Assembly: GCA_002221725.1 (NCBI GenBank)
Contig: NJFT01000053.1
Span: 1 to 64,000 of the forward strand
Length of the DNA stretch: 64,000 bases
Reading direction: 5' to 3'
Source of the DNA: Scedosporium boydii
Taxonomy: Eukaryota > Ascomycota > Sordariomycetes > Microascales > Microascaceae
Shown: positions 49,650 through 61,562 of the stretch, one piece after another
How the letters are laid out: every line of letters begins with the position of its first letter
Numbering within the stretch: position 1 is the first letter of the stretch
Translations under genes and position numbers: made by a program
The notes under the pieces: model-generated
Told to the model about the DNA's origin: nothing
The model's input: the letters and a program-made list of their open reading frames with translations, nothing else
The model's database searches: none

Positions 49650-49916
49650 TGGGGATACTACGAGAGCTTGGTCAAGCACAGCCTCAACCGGCGGTCCTTC
49701 ATCACGGCGTAGGGATTCCTGGGGCCCGGACCAGTGGAGATGCGGGCGGGTGACCTGGTTTGTGTGCTACTTGGGTTCAAGACCCCTGTCATATTGCGAA
49801 AGGCATCTCGAGGCGATGGGTTTCTATGGATTGGGCCTGTATATGTCAATGGGCTTATGCATGGGGAGTGTTTGGCTGACGGCGACGTCGTTGTCGGATC
49901 GTTCAAGTTGGTGTAG
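49650..49916 (+). pseudogene. Orphan C-terminal piece of a HET gene
   Basis: The frame reads WGYYESLVKHSLNRRSFITA, then TAG at 49710-49712, then GFLGPGPVEMRAGDLVCVLL, VILRK, and [17 protein letters not shown] before a stop at 49914. This is the standard HET C-terminal block (GxxGLGPxxxxxGDxVCVLxGxxxPxILR...YxLVGxxYVxGxMxGE). The in-frame TAG probably replaced CAG. No HET N-terminal block was found upstream within the island. It is not a copy of HET gene 1: the two tails differ widely. Confidence 0.72.
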
Positions 49917-52900
49917 TTTAGCGCTGCTCACAGGCCACATCATCGGCAGGGAGGGGAATGTTGACCGGCTTACCATCGTAATGGGGCATGGCGTTGGAGA
50001 GGGCAGAGGCTTGTACGGAGGCCGGAGGAGCATGTCGTTGTGCTTGAGCGTGGCCCATTTTATTTTATCATCTTCCTTCTTGGGCACATCCCACCATCAT
50101 ACGCTTCTCTCCTGCTAATCCTTGGGGACTTCACTCTTTAGCGGCTTCTTAACCACCCGACTTCAGCTTCGTCGGCATGCTGGCCGGTACCATCCTTTTG
50201 ACACCAATCAGCACCAAAAATAAGAGTGCTGCAGAAAGCGGCTATGGCAACAGACTGACATCGCCTGCAAAGGATTGCCATGCGCGGCTGCAATTGCCTG
50301 TACGGATATTAAGGTTCAAGGCAGGACATTGGGCCGGGCGGCGTTAGAACTGTGCGGAACGCGGATGATGATAGTAACTGTCTATCTAACTGGGCTTCTA
50401 GATTCTTAAACCGTAAGCCCGAAGTAGGGCTCGGTTCGACATCTCCCCCGAAGCAGTGGTTATGTTTCTAGTGTGAAGGCTCAGACAGGATCTGGTGATA
50501 ATTGGTTAAGGGTTGCGTGGAGGGATGGCTTCTTTGTCAGCTAGCTCGTTAGCTGACGCAGGACCGAGGAGCAAGGCGATCCACAAGTACCTTTTATTAA
50601 CTAAGGTGATATCTTGACTGGATGGATAATGAAAGCTACGAACAAACATAGGTTTTCGCCCACATCACGATCTATAACCCTCGGTCAAGCGTTCAATCTC
50701 CGGCCATACTTACAAAAGGATATCATTAATTCCCCCCCGAAATCGTACAAGCAGATGTTGATCGCAAAGGAGTCTACATATCAGACATGGTGTCCGCAGT
50801 CTATACACTTCTAACCGCGAGGATTTTTACAAGATGAACCGGTCTTTCGAATTGCCCTTGAACAGCGAAAGGCACTGCAGCAACAAACGGCGGAGAAGCA
50901 AGTACTAGAGTTATTGCGACACCACAGAGAAACCTTCCAACGGACTGGCAAACATCAGCCAATTTTCGGCACTCACGACAGTGACCTATAGATCAAGGAT
51001 AGCAGGTTCGGCCCCGGGACAGGGCCACAACCAGCCTTCGGTCTGGAGGTCTCCGAGCCCGCTTTGGAACGAGACTGGCGTATCTGAATATGAAGATATG
51101 TTTGCGCTGCTCGTGTGAAACTTTGGGCTTCTGCCCTGTCCGAAGAGTTTGTCAGATTCCAGCTTCAAATTGATCGTGACAAACAGGCCGAACACGGGCT
51201 ACGTGACCTTGCAGAAGACCAGGTCCAGTAGTCGAAGTGCGAATCTTATCTCTCTGCTGAGAAACGAATTTTTCAAGCTTTCTGGGTTCCAAATGCGAAG
51301 ATACGCATCAAGAATTGCCGTTGCTGATGATGTTCCGAGCCACCTTCGATTCCTCAACGTCTCCTGATGTTACAATCGCCGGCGTTCTCACTAAGACCCT
51401 AATTGCGTACACTGCGCTGTTGTGGGCGAGGCTATTCCGTTCGTTGGACATGGCTGTGTCGATGCTGGCTGTGAGTACAGGCGCGGACTCGATGATCTTT
51501 GTTGAGTGCTCGCTGGTGATGACGGACACAGTACATAATGGACAAATTCACACGTTGTCAGAATGCTTAAGACGGGTCTTCTCGATGGATCGGCTCCCAC
51601 CGTAAACAACAATTGTGCTATTCCACGGCTTCAGCGATGTCTCATACCCTAGCCGGGTCGGCCGACCATGCCGACCATCTGATTCGTTTTGGTACTGTGC
51701 GAAGTAATTCAAAATTGGTTTCCAAGCGGAAGGAGTGGAAGGAGCTACTATAAGAAGACCCGACGGTCCCATTCTGTAACCTTAAAAGAAATCAGCCAAC
51801 TCCCTATTTCCAATCCACATTGATCGATCGAACTCAGTACAAATATTTAGACCCTACATGTTCACTACCTGGGATCCAGAAGCCGAAACTACCAAGGGAG
51901 GTGATCATTATTGGTTCACGAACCCTACGTTCGAGACAAGTTGTACGTTGCTTAGATATCCGCCCTATTCAACATACCTCTCTAATTTTAAGCCACCATC
52001 CAGCTAACGTTAATCCCAGACAAGGACTTCCGATGGTTGACAATCACCTCCTTTGTCGGTAGGGGGCACTGGTGGGCTGGGGACGATGGGATGCAAGCAG
52101 TGGATACGAGATCTTTGAAGTCTCAAACTAGATCCGTCTCTCTGCCTAGGCTCATCTTAGGTCATTACATGGATAACTAGGAAATGCCGGTACAAAGTCA
52201 CTGAATGCCCAAACGTAGTTCTAGGAACGTGCTGGACGCAGCGCAGTTGGGTTCAACAATAACTCTGTCAGGTCACAGGTCTGCAGGCTGAGGCCCTAGA
52301 CACAGGGAGTGATGAGGTATATTGTCCTGACATGTCACGGAATTCGATATGGCAACCCTGTAGGCGGACGAGTAAAAGTCTTTAGTGGCTTTTGCCAGAC
52401 AGCGAACTAGCGGTTTATCTGCACGGCTCCGCTTGCAAACATTGTCCGAGTCCAGCTCCGGCAGCAAAATGGATGCTCCATGGAGATCCTGCCCAATAGT
52501 GATGAAGTTATCCAGGCCGCATGGATTGGGTGCACCCGTTACTCTTATTTGACTATTTGAAAGAGACCTCAGACCTTCGGCGGTTTTCGACCCATCGTTT
52601 CTGACCTCTTAATACATCCCAACCCACGGACTGTAACTGCCGACCATCACGCCCATACGATGGGACTTTTAACATTGTGTATCCAAACCCCCCAAAGTCG
52701 CCGGTAGTAACGCTACAGGGTAGGATAGGGCTGCAGTCGGTGGGCACGTCGACGGCGAACTAAAAAAAAAAAAAAGTCCTCGGATCCTGGCTTTCTGCCC
52801 CTTAGGAGTAAAGCGAGGACGTTGCGTGATAAAGACAGACGTCGAAAACAGAACCGCTGATGATAATACTAGAGACGTCCAATTGATATTAATCCAAGAA

Positions 52901-52964
52901 GCAGAATTGACTAGCCTAGCAATGAGGCATCAAATTCAAGACTGTTTTCATCGCCGCCTGCTAG
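49917..52964. other. Decayed stretch without a readable gene
   Basis: About 3 kb. Coding-like pieces with stops occur at about 50837-50990 (FRIALEQRKALQQQTAEKQV, a charged helix) and 51110-51230 (WASALSEEFVRFQLQIDRDK). A minus-strand frame at 51308-51772 is open but for one stop. I recognise no family, and treat the stretch as decayed accessory DNA. Confidence 0.35.
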
Positions 52965-53700
52965 CCAAGGCGCCGAAATGCTGACGACAAGTCGTATTCC
53001 ATCCTGTATACAGCTGTCCTGAGAGGCCACGTAGGTGTCGGAACAGCCTTCGGGCTTGCCATGTCAGGAGGGAATGGAATATGGCACTTACGATCCTCGA
53101 AACCCCTTTGACCGAACTCTCTGAATTGACGCTGCGGCGCGCGGTGGCCAAACCCCATTGCACGACCTAGTTGTTTCAATGATCACTAGACCGTATTGCT
53201 ACAAGGCACCCTATGAAACGATAATCAGTGTCCTCGATACCATGATTAAAGATCAGGCATACTTAAACGCCCATGGAAATGACTCGACGGCACCTCTGCA
53301 TAGGCTTGTGTCTTACCGCCAATCCAAGGGGCTCAGTCTGCGGTGAATGATACTGTGTATTTTGCTTGCACGTAGGGCCCAGGTCGACACAAAAGACAAG
53401 TTTGGTAGTTCTATTCTTTACCTGCTGCTCATTTTATAGACAGTGACGCCTCATCCCATATTTCGCTCGCATACTTGCTCACTACATTTCATGCGCCCAC
53501 CGCGATTTGGCTTTCGAAAAGACTCAGCACAGAGCTAATCTAGATTCGTATGATCTATAGGGTACTCTACATTAAATGACGCATGCAGCTGCAGAAACCT
53601 CGAGGTGATTGATGCCCTACTTTCCTACGGCGCCGGTGTGAATTGCTCCAGTTTCGATTGGAAGACTCCACGCGGCGTTTTCCTCCAAGGCGAGCAGCCT
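52965..53700 (+). pseudogene. Ankyrin-repeat gene relic
   Basis: Three pieces of ankyrin-like sequence lie in the same orientation but different frames: SILYTAVLRGHVGVGTAF near 52995-53055, AYLNAHGNDSTAPLHRLVSY near 53260-53320, and VIDALLSYGAGVNCSSFDWK near 53603-53665. Each matches part of the ankyrin consensus (TPLxxAxxxGHxxVVxLLLxxGAxxN). Stops and shifts separate them. A 12-G run follows at 53712-53723. The relic may be the repeat part of a former HET or NLR-type gene. Confidence 0.5.
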
Positions 53701-54977
53701 ACGGCGGGGAAGGGGGGGGGGGGCTTGCTTCTTGAACAATGTCAGACTTCAGAGGCCAATGGATCGACAGAGAAGTACTTGGAGCAAAGGCTAGTTCGAT
53801 TTATGTGCGCTCAGGAGGCTCGGGATTTTGCGAAATTTGCCCCGTCCATATCAGATATCGGTGGACGCTCCGCGTCAGCGTCATCAATTCCTGGGCTCTA
53901 TTTGATCACACCATCTCCGATATCGTATATCCCAAGGAGCCAGGCGATGCAGAACGGAAAGGAAAAAGAAATAACTTATCCATGAACTATATTTTTGCTG
54001 CCATTTTACTCCGAGGTCGCACCCACCAAAGACGAGATTTCCACTACACCATGATGGCTATTTTTAGCCGCCCACGATAGCGCCGTGGTACCACAAACTT
54101 TACTCCTTTCAACACCGTAATCCATCGCAACCTCCATCGCCTGCCATCGCCAATTCAGTCGTCAATTCCATCATTTCAAGTATCAATTCAGTCCCCTAGC
54201 AAGTAGTACACAATCCCCCTAGCCGAACCCTTTTAGGTATTCTGCACGAGAGGGGAGGGGGTTATTTCGTTCCCGCAGACTTTAAAGGCAAGCCTGTATC
54301 CTCTAGATTCACAATGACGACTCCGAGGCAAGGGGAATCTGTAACAGATTGGGAAGGAACCTTCACAAAGGCTGACTAATCTGCCTTTTGGTGTGGTCTC
54401 AATTGGGGAAGGAGCCATAATGCTATTGACTACTTTCGTACGAAGTAATTAGGAAGGAATTGGCCCGTCACTGCCTTCCTTGTATGTTGGAAGGGGTGGG
54501 CCAATTCCATGGAAATTATCCCAGCAATTTCTTCCCTGCCGAAACAGTTTCAAACCGATTCCCATTCCCAGAACGTTTTCCTTTCTATGGTGCGACATCG
54601 GAAGACCCTCTGCCAAGTGGTATTTTGGGAATTCTACGACTTCTGGCGGTATCGCACCATCCAAGAACATCCGATCAGGTCCGAGCTGAGTTTTGTTTCC
54701 ATATTCCTGTCACGGCTAGCGCATGCCCCCTGCAAATATTTCAACACCAGTCAATTGGCTTTGCACGCTTATATGGAGGGAAGGCGCGGGCGCCAATTGA
54801 TACCACATGGTCTGGGCCACTGCCGAAAGCCACACACGGCCCAGCCCGTGACAGAATCGCACCGACAAACCATTTCCGTGGAGTTGGGCCAATTCGGGCT
54901 AGGAATGTCACCAACACGCAGATATCAGCCGGAGCGACGACAGGGGGACACCTCGCGAGCTCAGGCAGAGCGGTCCA
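53701..54977. other. Spacer within the island
   Basis: Open frames at 54460-55119 and 54509-54997 have no domain that I recognise and probably only overlap the start of the GIY-YIG gene. Nothing else is seen. Confidence 0.3.
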
Positions 54978-56485
54978 ATGTCGATGTCGGAAAGTGAGGC
55001 CTCGACGCTCCAGACGGTCAGCAAATATTGACCAGCTTCGACCAGCCGAAAGCAGCCCATCGACACAGCCGACGGTAGACCTGGCAATACCTTCGACAGC
55101 GAAGATGAGGTCGAGGTAGCCCAGGTCCGAGGGTGGCTAGGGATTTCCGCCGAACAGCCGGCGACACTGATGATAGAGCGGAAGTTACTGGGGGCAAGGT
55201 ATTCGAAGGACCGAGTATCCGACGAGCTGTTTGTCAAGATTGTCACCTCGGTCGTGGCCGGGATTCGAGGGGACGTGCCCGAAAACATCCGCCTCGCCCT
55301 CGACGCCTCCACCGACAGGGAATGGGCGCTTGCCATCGAACAGTCGACGCCCAAGTATCATCCGCGAACTTTGTCACTCAACCGACCGCGCCGACACCCG
55401 ACGAGTTCCGGCTTCTCCCGCCCGTGGATTCAAAAGAGTTCGGGGTGTACGCATGTTTCCTCGTCGCCAAGTTGTCCGCCCATCACCATCATATGTACGT
55501 CGGGTCAGCCACGGGACAAGAGGGGTTGAACCACAGGGTGGCAGAACATCTGAAGCCCCTGTCAGGCAAGGAGAAGGGCACGGCGTCCTTTTTCAGAAAT
55601 CTCAAAAAAGACAAGTCTCGCGAAACTGTTTGGGCAAAACTGTTTAAGATCCAAGGCTCCCGGGACGAAGACGACACCATCGCTCGGACAGTCAACCGGC
55701 TTCTTGCTCTGCTTACCGAGACCGTTTTCATGGATATCCTAGCCTCGTGGAATACTCCGCTAAATCACCCGCCGTGAAGTTCTGGAATCCAGTGGAGGGA
55801 AACCAACGTCGCGTCCTCGCTTAATATGGTGAAGGGTGTATGTACCCGCCGAGTTCTCGCTAGATGTCAAAAAGGCGAGAAACGCGAAAAGGTCCTACGA
55901 CAATTGGAATGCCTTGGCCCCGTCGGAGAAGAAGCGGAGACACCGAGCTTCCAACGAGCGCGTCGGACGGCAACGTGGTTGGACCGTCCGCCGTCCACCT
56001 TGGACCGACGAGGGAGATGCGCTACTGACGCATCTCCGGGGTCTCGACCGCCCGATAAAAGAGGTCCATCGGCTTTTCTCTGAGAAGTTCCCCAGCCGCA
56101 CTCCTAATGGGCTGAAGATTGGATACAAACGCTCGGGCTCTCCGTCGAAACTGGTATCCGTTGGTCACCGGAGGAGGATACGCTACTTGCGAAGCTGAGA
56201 GGAGAGGAACATCTCCCTTGGAAAAAGGTCATCCAACGATTCCGAGAGTGTTTCCCCGACCGGTCAGAACAACCCCTGACCCAGAGGTGGCAGAAGATCG
56301 GGGGCTCGATGAAAGGCCAGGGCTCCATGAAATTCCTCGGCGGAGGAGACTGCGCACATTATCCAAAAGAAGGCGGATCCAACCATGACTGGCGTTACAT
56401 TTGGAGGAAGTGCCCAGAGAAGTTCCCAAGGCGCACAATGACAAGTCTGGTGTGCCATTATTCCAAGATTCTACGCAAGAAATGA
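54978..56485 (+). pseudogene. GIY-YIG nuclease-like gene with two SANT/Myb-like repeats, broken
   Basis: Reading from 54978 gives MSMSESEASTLQTVSKY, TGA at 55029, then VAQVRGWLGISAEQPATLMI, KLLGARYSKDRVSDELFVKI. A shift at AA 55353-55354 leads to FGVYACFL and MYVGSATGQEGLNHRVAEHL, the GIY-YIG core, with a helix ending LTETVFMDILASWNTP. Two further one-base losses (CC 55772-55773, GGG 55834-55836) and TAA at 55822 are needed to join FWNPVEGNQRRVLA and YVPAEFSLDVKKARNAKRSY. The first SANT-like repeat is PPWTDEGDALLTHLRGLDRP; after a shift at GGG 56135-56137 the second is IRWSPEEDTLLAKLRGEEHL. The end is ILRKK at 56485. All pieces follow each other in order, so I treat it as one gene. Four shifts and two stops make it dead unless base-run errors are common here. 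Confidence 0.62.
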
Positions 56486-56524
56486 GAATGTCGGGAAGAC
56501 AGGATTCGGGCTTCGTGGACGGGG

Positions 56525-56950
56525 GCCTATTGGTACTGAGACGGGGAATAAGGTGACTGGTGTGAGAAGGGCACAGTTCTTTTGTGGAATGGAAGAGCGG
56601 CAGTGGAAGAACTGTATTCCTTGCCTAGGGGGCCAGAGCATAGTTATTTCTTTTCTTTTCTTCCTTCTCATCAGAGAGGAGGACAAGTTCTTCAAGTTCT
56701 TCATCATTATCGGTTCTTTCTTTAGTTCAATCGACTTCTTCTACTCAGTTCTTACTGATCCTCATCATTGGTGACGCCCTGCTGCCTATTCCGGCTTGAC
56801 ATATGTCACAGGGTGCTTCTTTGGGCACTGACATGATTCTTGATCTCTCCCTATTTGGAGGTCTCCTTTTCACTTGTTTCTACGTTATTTCCATTGATCA
56901 ACAGATCCGGCATCTGTCCATCCCTGTATGGGAGCTTTGCAGCAGCTTCT
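56525..56950 (+). mobile_element. LTR-type retroelement fragment, copy B
   Basis: Matches 48725-49150 in inverted orientation. It contains TTCTTTTCTTCCTTCTCATC near 56652 and TCCATTGATCAACAG near 56893. The part from 56804 starts TGTCACAGGGTGC like an LTR. Differences from copy A are dominated by transitions. It lies directly after the GIY-YIG/SANT gene and before the MFS gene. Confidence 0.6.
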
Positions 56951-57353
56951 TGCAGGAATTGCCCAAACCATTGGCCAACCATTTCCTTTTCTTTTGTGCG
57001 GTGTGCGGGCAGGCTGCACTGCTCCGTTTCAGTACCGTATCTTGATACCATTATCTTGCGGAACATGAGAACAGGGTCCGTTGACATATCGAAGGTACTG
57101 TTATTCAGTTTAGCCATTGATGGCTATATGCGAATATTCAGTGCCCAGAGACCTGCCTCTCTACTGCGCCTATATATTATTTAGATCATAAGGGCAATTG
57201 GCGATTGAATTGACGATTGAACTAACGATTGAATGGATGATTACCGGTGTAAGCTTGTTAGAATTCTTGCCACGCTCGGAATGGCTCCATGATGCCATGA
57301 GCTGGCCGCACCGACTCCCATACTTCCAAGAAACAATAAACCACACGGAATAG
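56951..57353. other. Spacer after LTR copy B
   Basis: Holds the 3' flank of the MFS gene. No gene is seen. Confidence 0.35.
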
Positions 57354-59238
57354 CTACCCTCGTGCAGTAATTCGACTAACCACTCTATGCCGAAAAGTAA
57401 AACTCCTCGCCCTCTTCCCGTAGATGTACATAGGAATAGTCGTCAACGAAACCGCCACTGTAATGCCCCCAATAACGAAGAAGCAGTCCCTCACTCCCTG
57501 AACGGCGATCCAATCATTACAGTAGAAGGTTAAGCCAAAAGCAAAGAAATTCTTTATCGTATTCATTATTGCAAAAGCTTCGGATGACTCTAGTCGGTGG
57601 CAGTCGATGACGTAGACGACCAAGCCGGTGGTCCCGAGCTGTACGCCGATGTTGATCAGGCCCATGCATACAATGACCGGGACGGGCCACGGGTCTTGGC
57701 TATGTAGACTTTGGCCCCAAGCGAAAAAGCCGGAGGCGGTGAAGACGAGGAAGCTGGTCATGACGGGGAGGCGGAATTCAGGTTCTTCGTAAAGGAGGGC
57801 ATTTTTGTTAGCTTGATAACCTTCAACGTTGTTGTGTGCAACAGTAGAGGCTGAATCCTTCACATACCGAATGTACCCTTATTCAGTTTGGACATGTATT
57901 TGGCAACGCCGTCAATCAATGGGCCGGCAACAGCGGTCGCAATTAGGGTCGCCACGAAAGAAGACATGTTGGAGGCGCCCACGGCAGCCACCGAGAAGTT
58001 ATACGGCGGCGCCGAGAAGATCTGGGAGAGCGTGATGGAGATAAGTACTAGCCATGAAATGCACGTCGTAAATAACAACGTGCCCCACACTACAATGGGG
58101 GAGGTAAGCATGAAGAACGGCAGGATGAGCGTCCTCCAGAATGACACGTCATCCCAGTATCCATCGTAGGGCAGGAGTTCGCGGGTAAATGACTTCGGAG
58201 GCTCCGTTGCCGACGGGCTTGGTTCCCGCCGCGACCCTTCGTTGTGGTCGACCTCGAGCTTAGACTTTTCAGTCATTGCATCTACCACGACGGCCTTGTC
58301 GCCCGTATCAATATTGAGGGCACCGCTACGTTTGTATGCAGATTCGGGCATGAAGAAGATGGTCAAGATGGTCTGGAGAACGAAGGCACCGCCCATGGCG
58401 TGAAGACAAATCCGGTAGGAGCCGTATTGGATGATAGCACCGGCTGGTTGACGGAAGAAGAGTCAGCATCAGTATTCAACATTTGCTCGTACAATGGAAG
58501 TGTCACGGTCGTTCAAGTTCAACTAACCAATTGGTGACGCCAAGTTGATACCTCCAAGTACACCCAGGTTGAAAATGGCGTTCCGGTACCCTCTCTCGTG
58601 CACAAACCAGATGTCTGCAATTGACGCGGGGACTAGCGCCTCCATCGGTGCCATGCAGAAACCCTGAACTGCTCTTGCGGCGGCGAGAGACGCGAAGCTC
58701 TTGGCCTCGGCCGCCCAGAAGCAGGTGGCCATCAACCCGAGCGACGTGGCAATGTAAATCGGACGTTTCCCGATCTTAACGGCTAAGGTGTTTAGCAGTA
58801 AACTACCAACCGCGATAGCGACAATGCACGAGCCTTGTAGACCGAGAGTGAACCGTTGCAGGGGAATATTGAAGTCTTCGGCGAGCGGGACGATGGCGGA
58901 AGTTAGGAGAGGTCCAACGGCTGTCAAAAATGGGTCGTTAGTATTATTATTTTGGGAAAAAAAGTAAACCGTGAGGAGTCAAGCCTACCGCCGACGCAAC
59001 CACAGCCATACGCAATGGCGACTGTGAACATCTCCTTCTTCCATCGCGGCCAATTATATGGGTCATTCGGAGAATCCGACGGCTGCGGGACAAGCACTAT
59101 CTGGCCGGTTGGATCATGCTTGAGCAGCCCCGGATCAATCCCATCCACGGTTTCCAAATCCTGCCTTCCGAGCTCGTTCAGGGGCGATGTGCCCGGCACA
59201 TGCTCGAGCTTGTGGTCTTCGAGGATACCAAGCGGCAT
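57354..59238 (-). CDS. MFS drug/metabolite transporter (DHA1 type)
   Basis: Four exons, 58989-59238, 58528-58920, 57868-58443 and 57354-57811, give 558 residues. A soluble N-terminus ends in DPYNWPRWKKEMFTVAIAY, the common start of fungal DHA1 transporters. Twelve membrane helices can be counted approximately, for instance VGPLLTSAIVPLAEDF, LGLQGSCIVAIAVGSLLL and MGGAFVLQTILTIFFMPES. The A-motif loop is KIGKRPIYI and RAVQGFCMAPMEALVPASIA is in helix 4. A large cytosolic loop with GSRREPSPSATEPPKSFTRE separates the two halves. It is an H+-coupled exporter or importer of unknown substrate. The two short-chain dehydrogenases next to it may supply or use the cargo. The gene is intact. Confidence 0.92.
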
Positions 59239-60103
59239 TGTTGGTGATCAAAGTACGGCGCTGATGGATTACAGTGTCCGATACCTAGAGTCTCTGCATC
59301 TCAAAAGGTCAATCGGGACGGTTCTTATACCTATCCTCGAGACTTCCTGACCATTTATCTGGGCCTTGATATTGACTTCGAGAAAGAGAAGCTCACTTGG
59401 GCCCCGGACCCCGGTCCTGGGCAATGTGGATCCTGTTGTCCAGATGGGTCGACGCTAGGATTTAATGACCCGATCGGAAGCAAAATCTGTCTCCGCACTT
59501 TTGCGGTGCTCTATGTACCCCAGACACGAGTCCCAGTCTGAGGAAGCGCACGTACGAATTTGCGGGGAAACCTGGTTCGGTGTAGCTCCCTGGTTTGAGA
59601 ACGATAGGTCACTGGTAGTTGCGTCTATTGTCTTATTCGCAGTACTAGCACAGCAATAAACTGTTGCCCTAAAATCGGCAGAGTCGTGATGGGTCCGGGG
59701 TGCGTCCGGGGAAATGGACACTAAAACTTCGGGGTCAAAAGAAACATGCGAAGTACGCTATGAAGTAATGATGAGTTGGTCACCTGTCTCCCGTTTCATT
59801 GGTTTACTGTCAATGCAACAGACCGGATATAGAAAAGCGCCGGAATCCTAGGTGGGTAGTGACGCCTCGAGCCGAGAACCCCACCGGCAGTTCTCATCCT
59901 CCATATAACTCCCTCATATTTGGCTGCAGATTTCATGGAAAGAGCTCGTGTTACCCGAGGCAAGACACACTATCCGATGCATGATCAAATTCGGCGGTCC
60001 CTCACAGATGACACATTGATTATCAAGAGTCCGTGTACACTCATATGATACCAAGTTCTCCTCCCCATCCTCCACTCCCCCCTGTTTGGCCTATCGGAGT
60101 CGG
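59239..60103. other. Spacer between the MFS gene and the first SDR
   Basis: The MFS promoter lies here. No gene is recognised in the 865 bases. Confidence 0.4.
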
Positions 60104-61063
60104 CTATGCATACCCCAGATTCCAAAATGTTTCAAGGTTCTTCCTGCTATCTTCATCAACAAACTCCGGAGGCTGTCTGAGCGTTACACTTTCCCCGTGA
60201 ATCTCGACGACTTGTCCAGTTCGGGAAGGATCCTCGACAAACTGGGCAACGCCCTTAGTTAGAGTCGACATTGGTGTAATGATCATGGGTTTGAATAAAT
60301 CAGGGCTCGGCGCAATGTTTGTTTCTAGGGCACGTTTTAGCAGGGGACATTGAAAACGGGGAAAGGGGATATAATATCCTTGGCCGTCAACTTACCAAGC
60401 ACAGCTGGCGCGAGAGCATTGATTTGAATCTTTGACTTTTCCAAAACAGGCCCCAGAGACCGGACAAGGTTGACAACGCCCGCCTTGGAGGCAGCGTATA
60501 GCGGTGCGATGGGGAAAGGGTACACGCCTGCATTCGATGCGGTCGCGACCACCAACCCTCTGGACGGTGAACCGTCGTCCTTGTTCTTGTGCATATAGTG
60601 GAGAGCTAGTTTTACAGCTGGACAAATAGTTAGTTATAGGTCAAAATCCAACGGCAGAGATAGGAAAAACCCCACAGTAGATGACGCCGAGGAAGTTCAC
60701 TTCAATGGACTTTGTGGCCGGCTTGACGGGCTCGTCGTCCTCTACTTTCGCGATGCTGCTCTGGCCTTGCTCCGAGATGCCGGCGTTGGCCATGACAACA
60801 TCAATCCGACCGTGTTCTTGGTACACCTGCTTGAAGACGGCGGCCTGCTCTTCCCAGGATGAAACGTCACACCTCTTGAAGGATAATGCGGCCTTGGGAT
60901 GTTCGGCGGCGACTTCGGCGACAATGCCCGGCCCCGTTTTGTCGTTGATGTCGAAAACGGAAACTCTATGACCTTGAGATGCGAAATACCTCGTCATCGC
61001 GAGACCGATCCCGCTCGCGCCTCCGGTAACGATGACCGACTTCTGGACTTGGGAGGATGCCAT
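60104..61063 (-). CDS. Short-chain dehydrogenase/reductase 1
   Basis: Exons 60676-61063, 60396-60617 and 60104-60324 give 276 residues. The cofactor motif is TGGASGIGLA, the NNAG-type motif NAG lies in VVMANAGISEQGQ, the active-site serine is in VVATASNAGVYPF and the catalytic Tyr-x3-Lys is YAASKAG. Residue D in FDINDK after the second strand suggests NAD(H) preference. It resembles the 15-hydroxyprostaglandin dehydrogenase-like fungal SDRs. The start at 61063 (MASSQVQKSVIV) is preferred to 61087 because it begins just before the first strand. It is divergent from SDR 2 with 499 bp between them and next to an MFS gene. The substrate is unknown. Confidence 0.92.
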
Positions 61064-61562
61064 TTTTGTTAATTCTCTGTTTACCAAGGAAACCGAATAA
61101 TAAAACTTGTTCGAGATATCTCGCCTAGCAGATGTGGAAGCACATCATCTGTATTAAGCGGCCTAGCCTGGCGTTGTAAAGGTATAAATGCCGACCGCCT
61201 GGAAGTATCTGCCGACGCTCCCGGGTCCCTCACGGGGTGGGACAATTCCCGCCCATCTTCCCCAAAGCGGGAAGCCCACACAAACCCCGCAAAACCCCAA
61301 AGGGAGCAAAGAAGCACACAACTTCTCCCAACCCGATTGGGCAAATATGGTCTGGGCGGATCGCTAGTGAGTTCCAGCTCCGCTCTCTGGCTCCAGATTG
61401 TGGGGGATGGATGGGTTTAGTGGAGGCGGGCTTGCCTCCACCTGTTCGCCGAAGCTGGCTCGCCTGAATTCTCTCAAAAGAAACATGGTATCCTCACTTT
61501 CGGCCATCCCATCGTCGGCTTATTCCCACCTGTAGGCAAATACATCATTTAAATCAGCTGCA
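61064..61562. promoter_or_regulatory. Divergent promoter of the two SDR genes
   Basis: 499 bases between two start codons pointing away from each other. It contains a partly palindromic GTCCCTCACGGGGTGGGAC near 61226-61244, a possible binding site for a Zn2Cys6-type regulator, but nothing proves this. No open frame here looks real. Confidence 0.4.

Noticed and set aside
51308..51772. Minus-strand open stretch with one stop as a pseudogene
   Set aside because: The plus strand is about equally open and neither translation matches a family.
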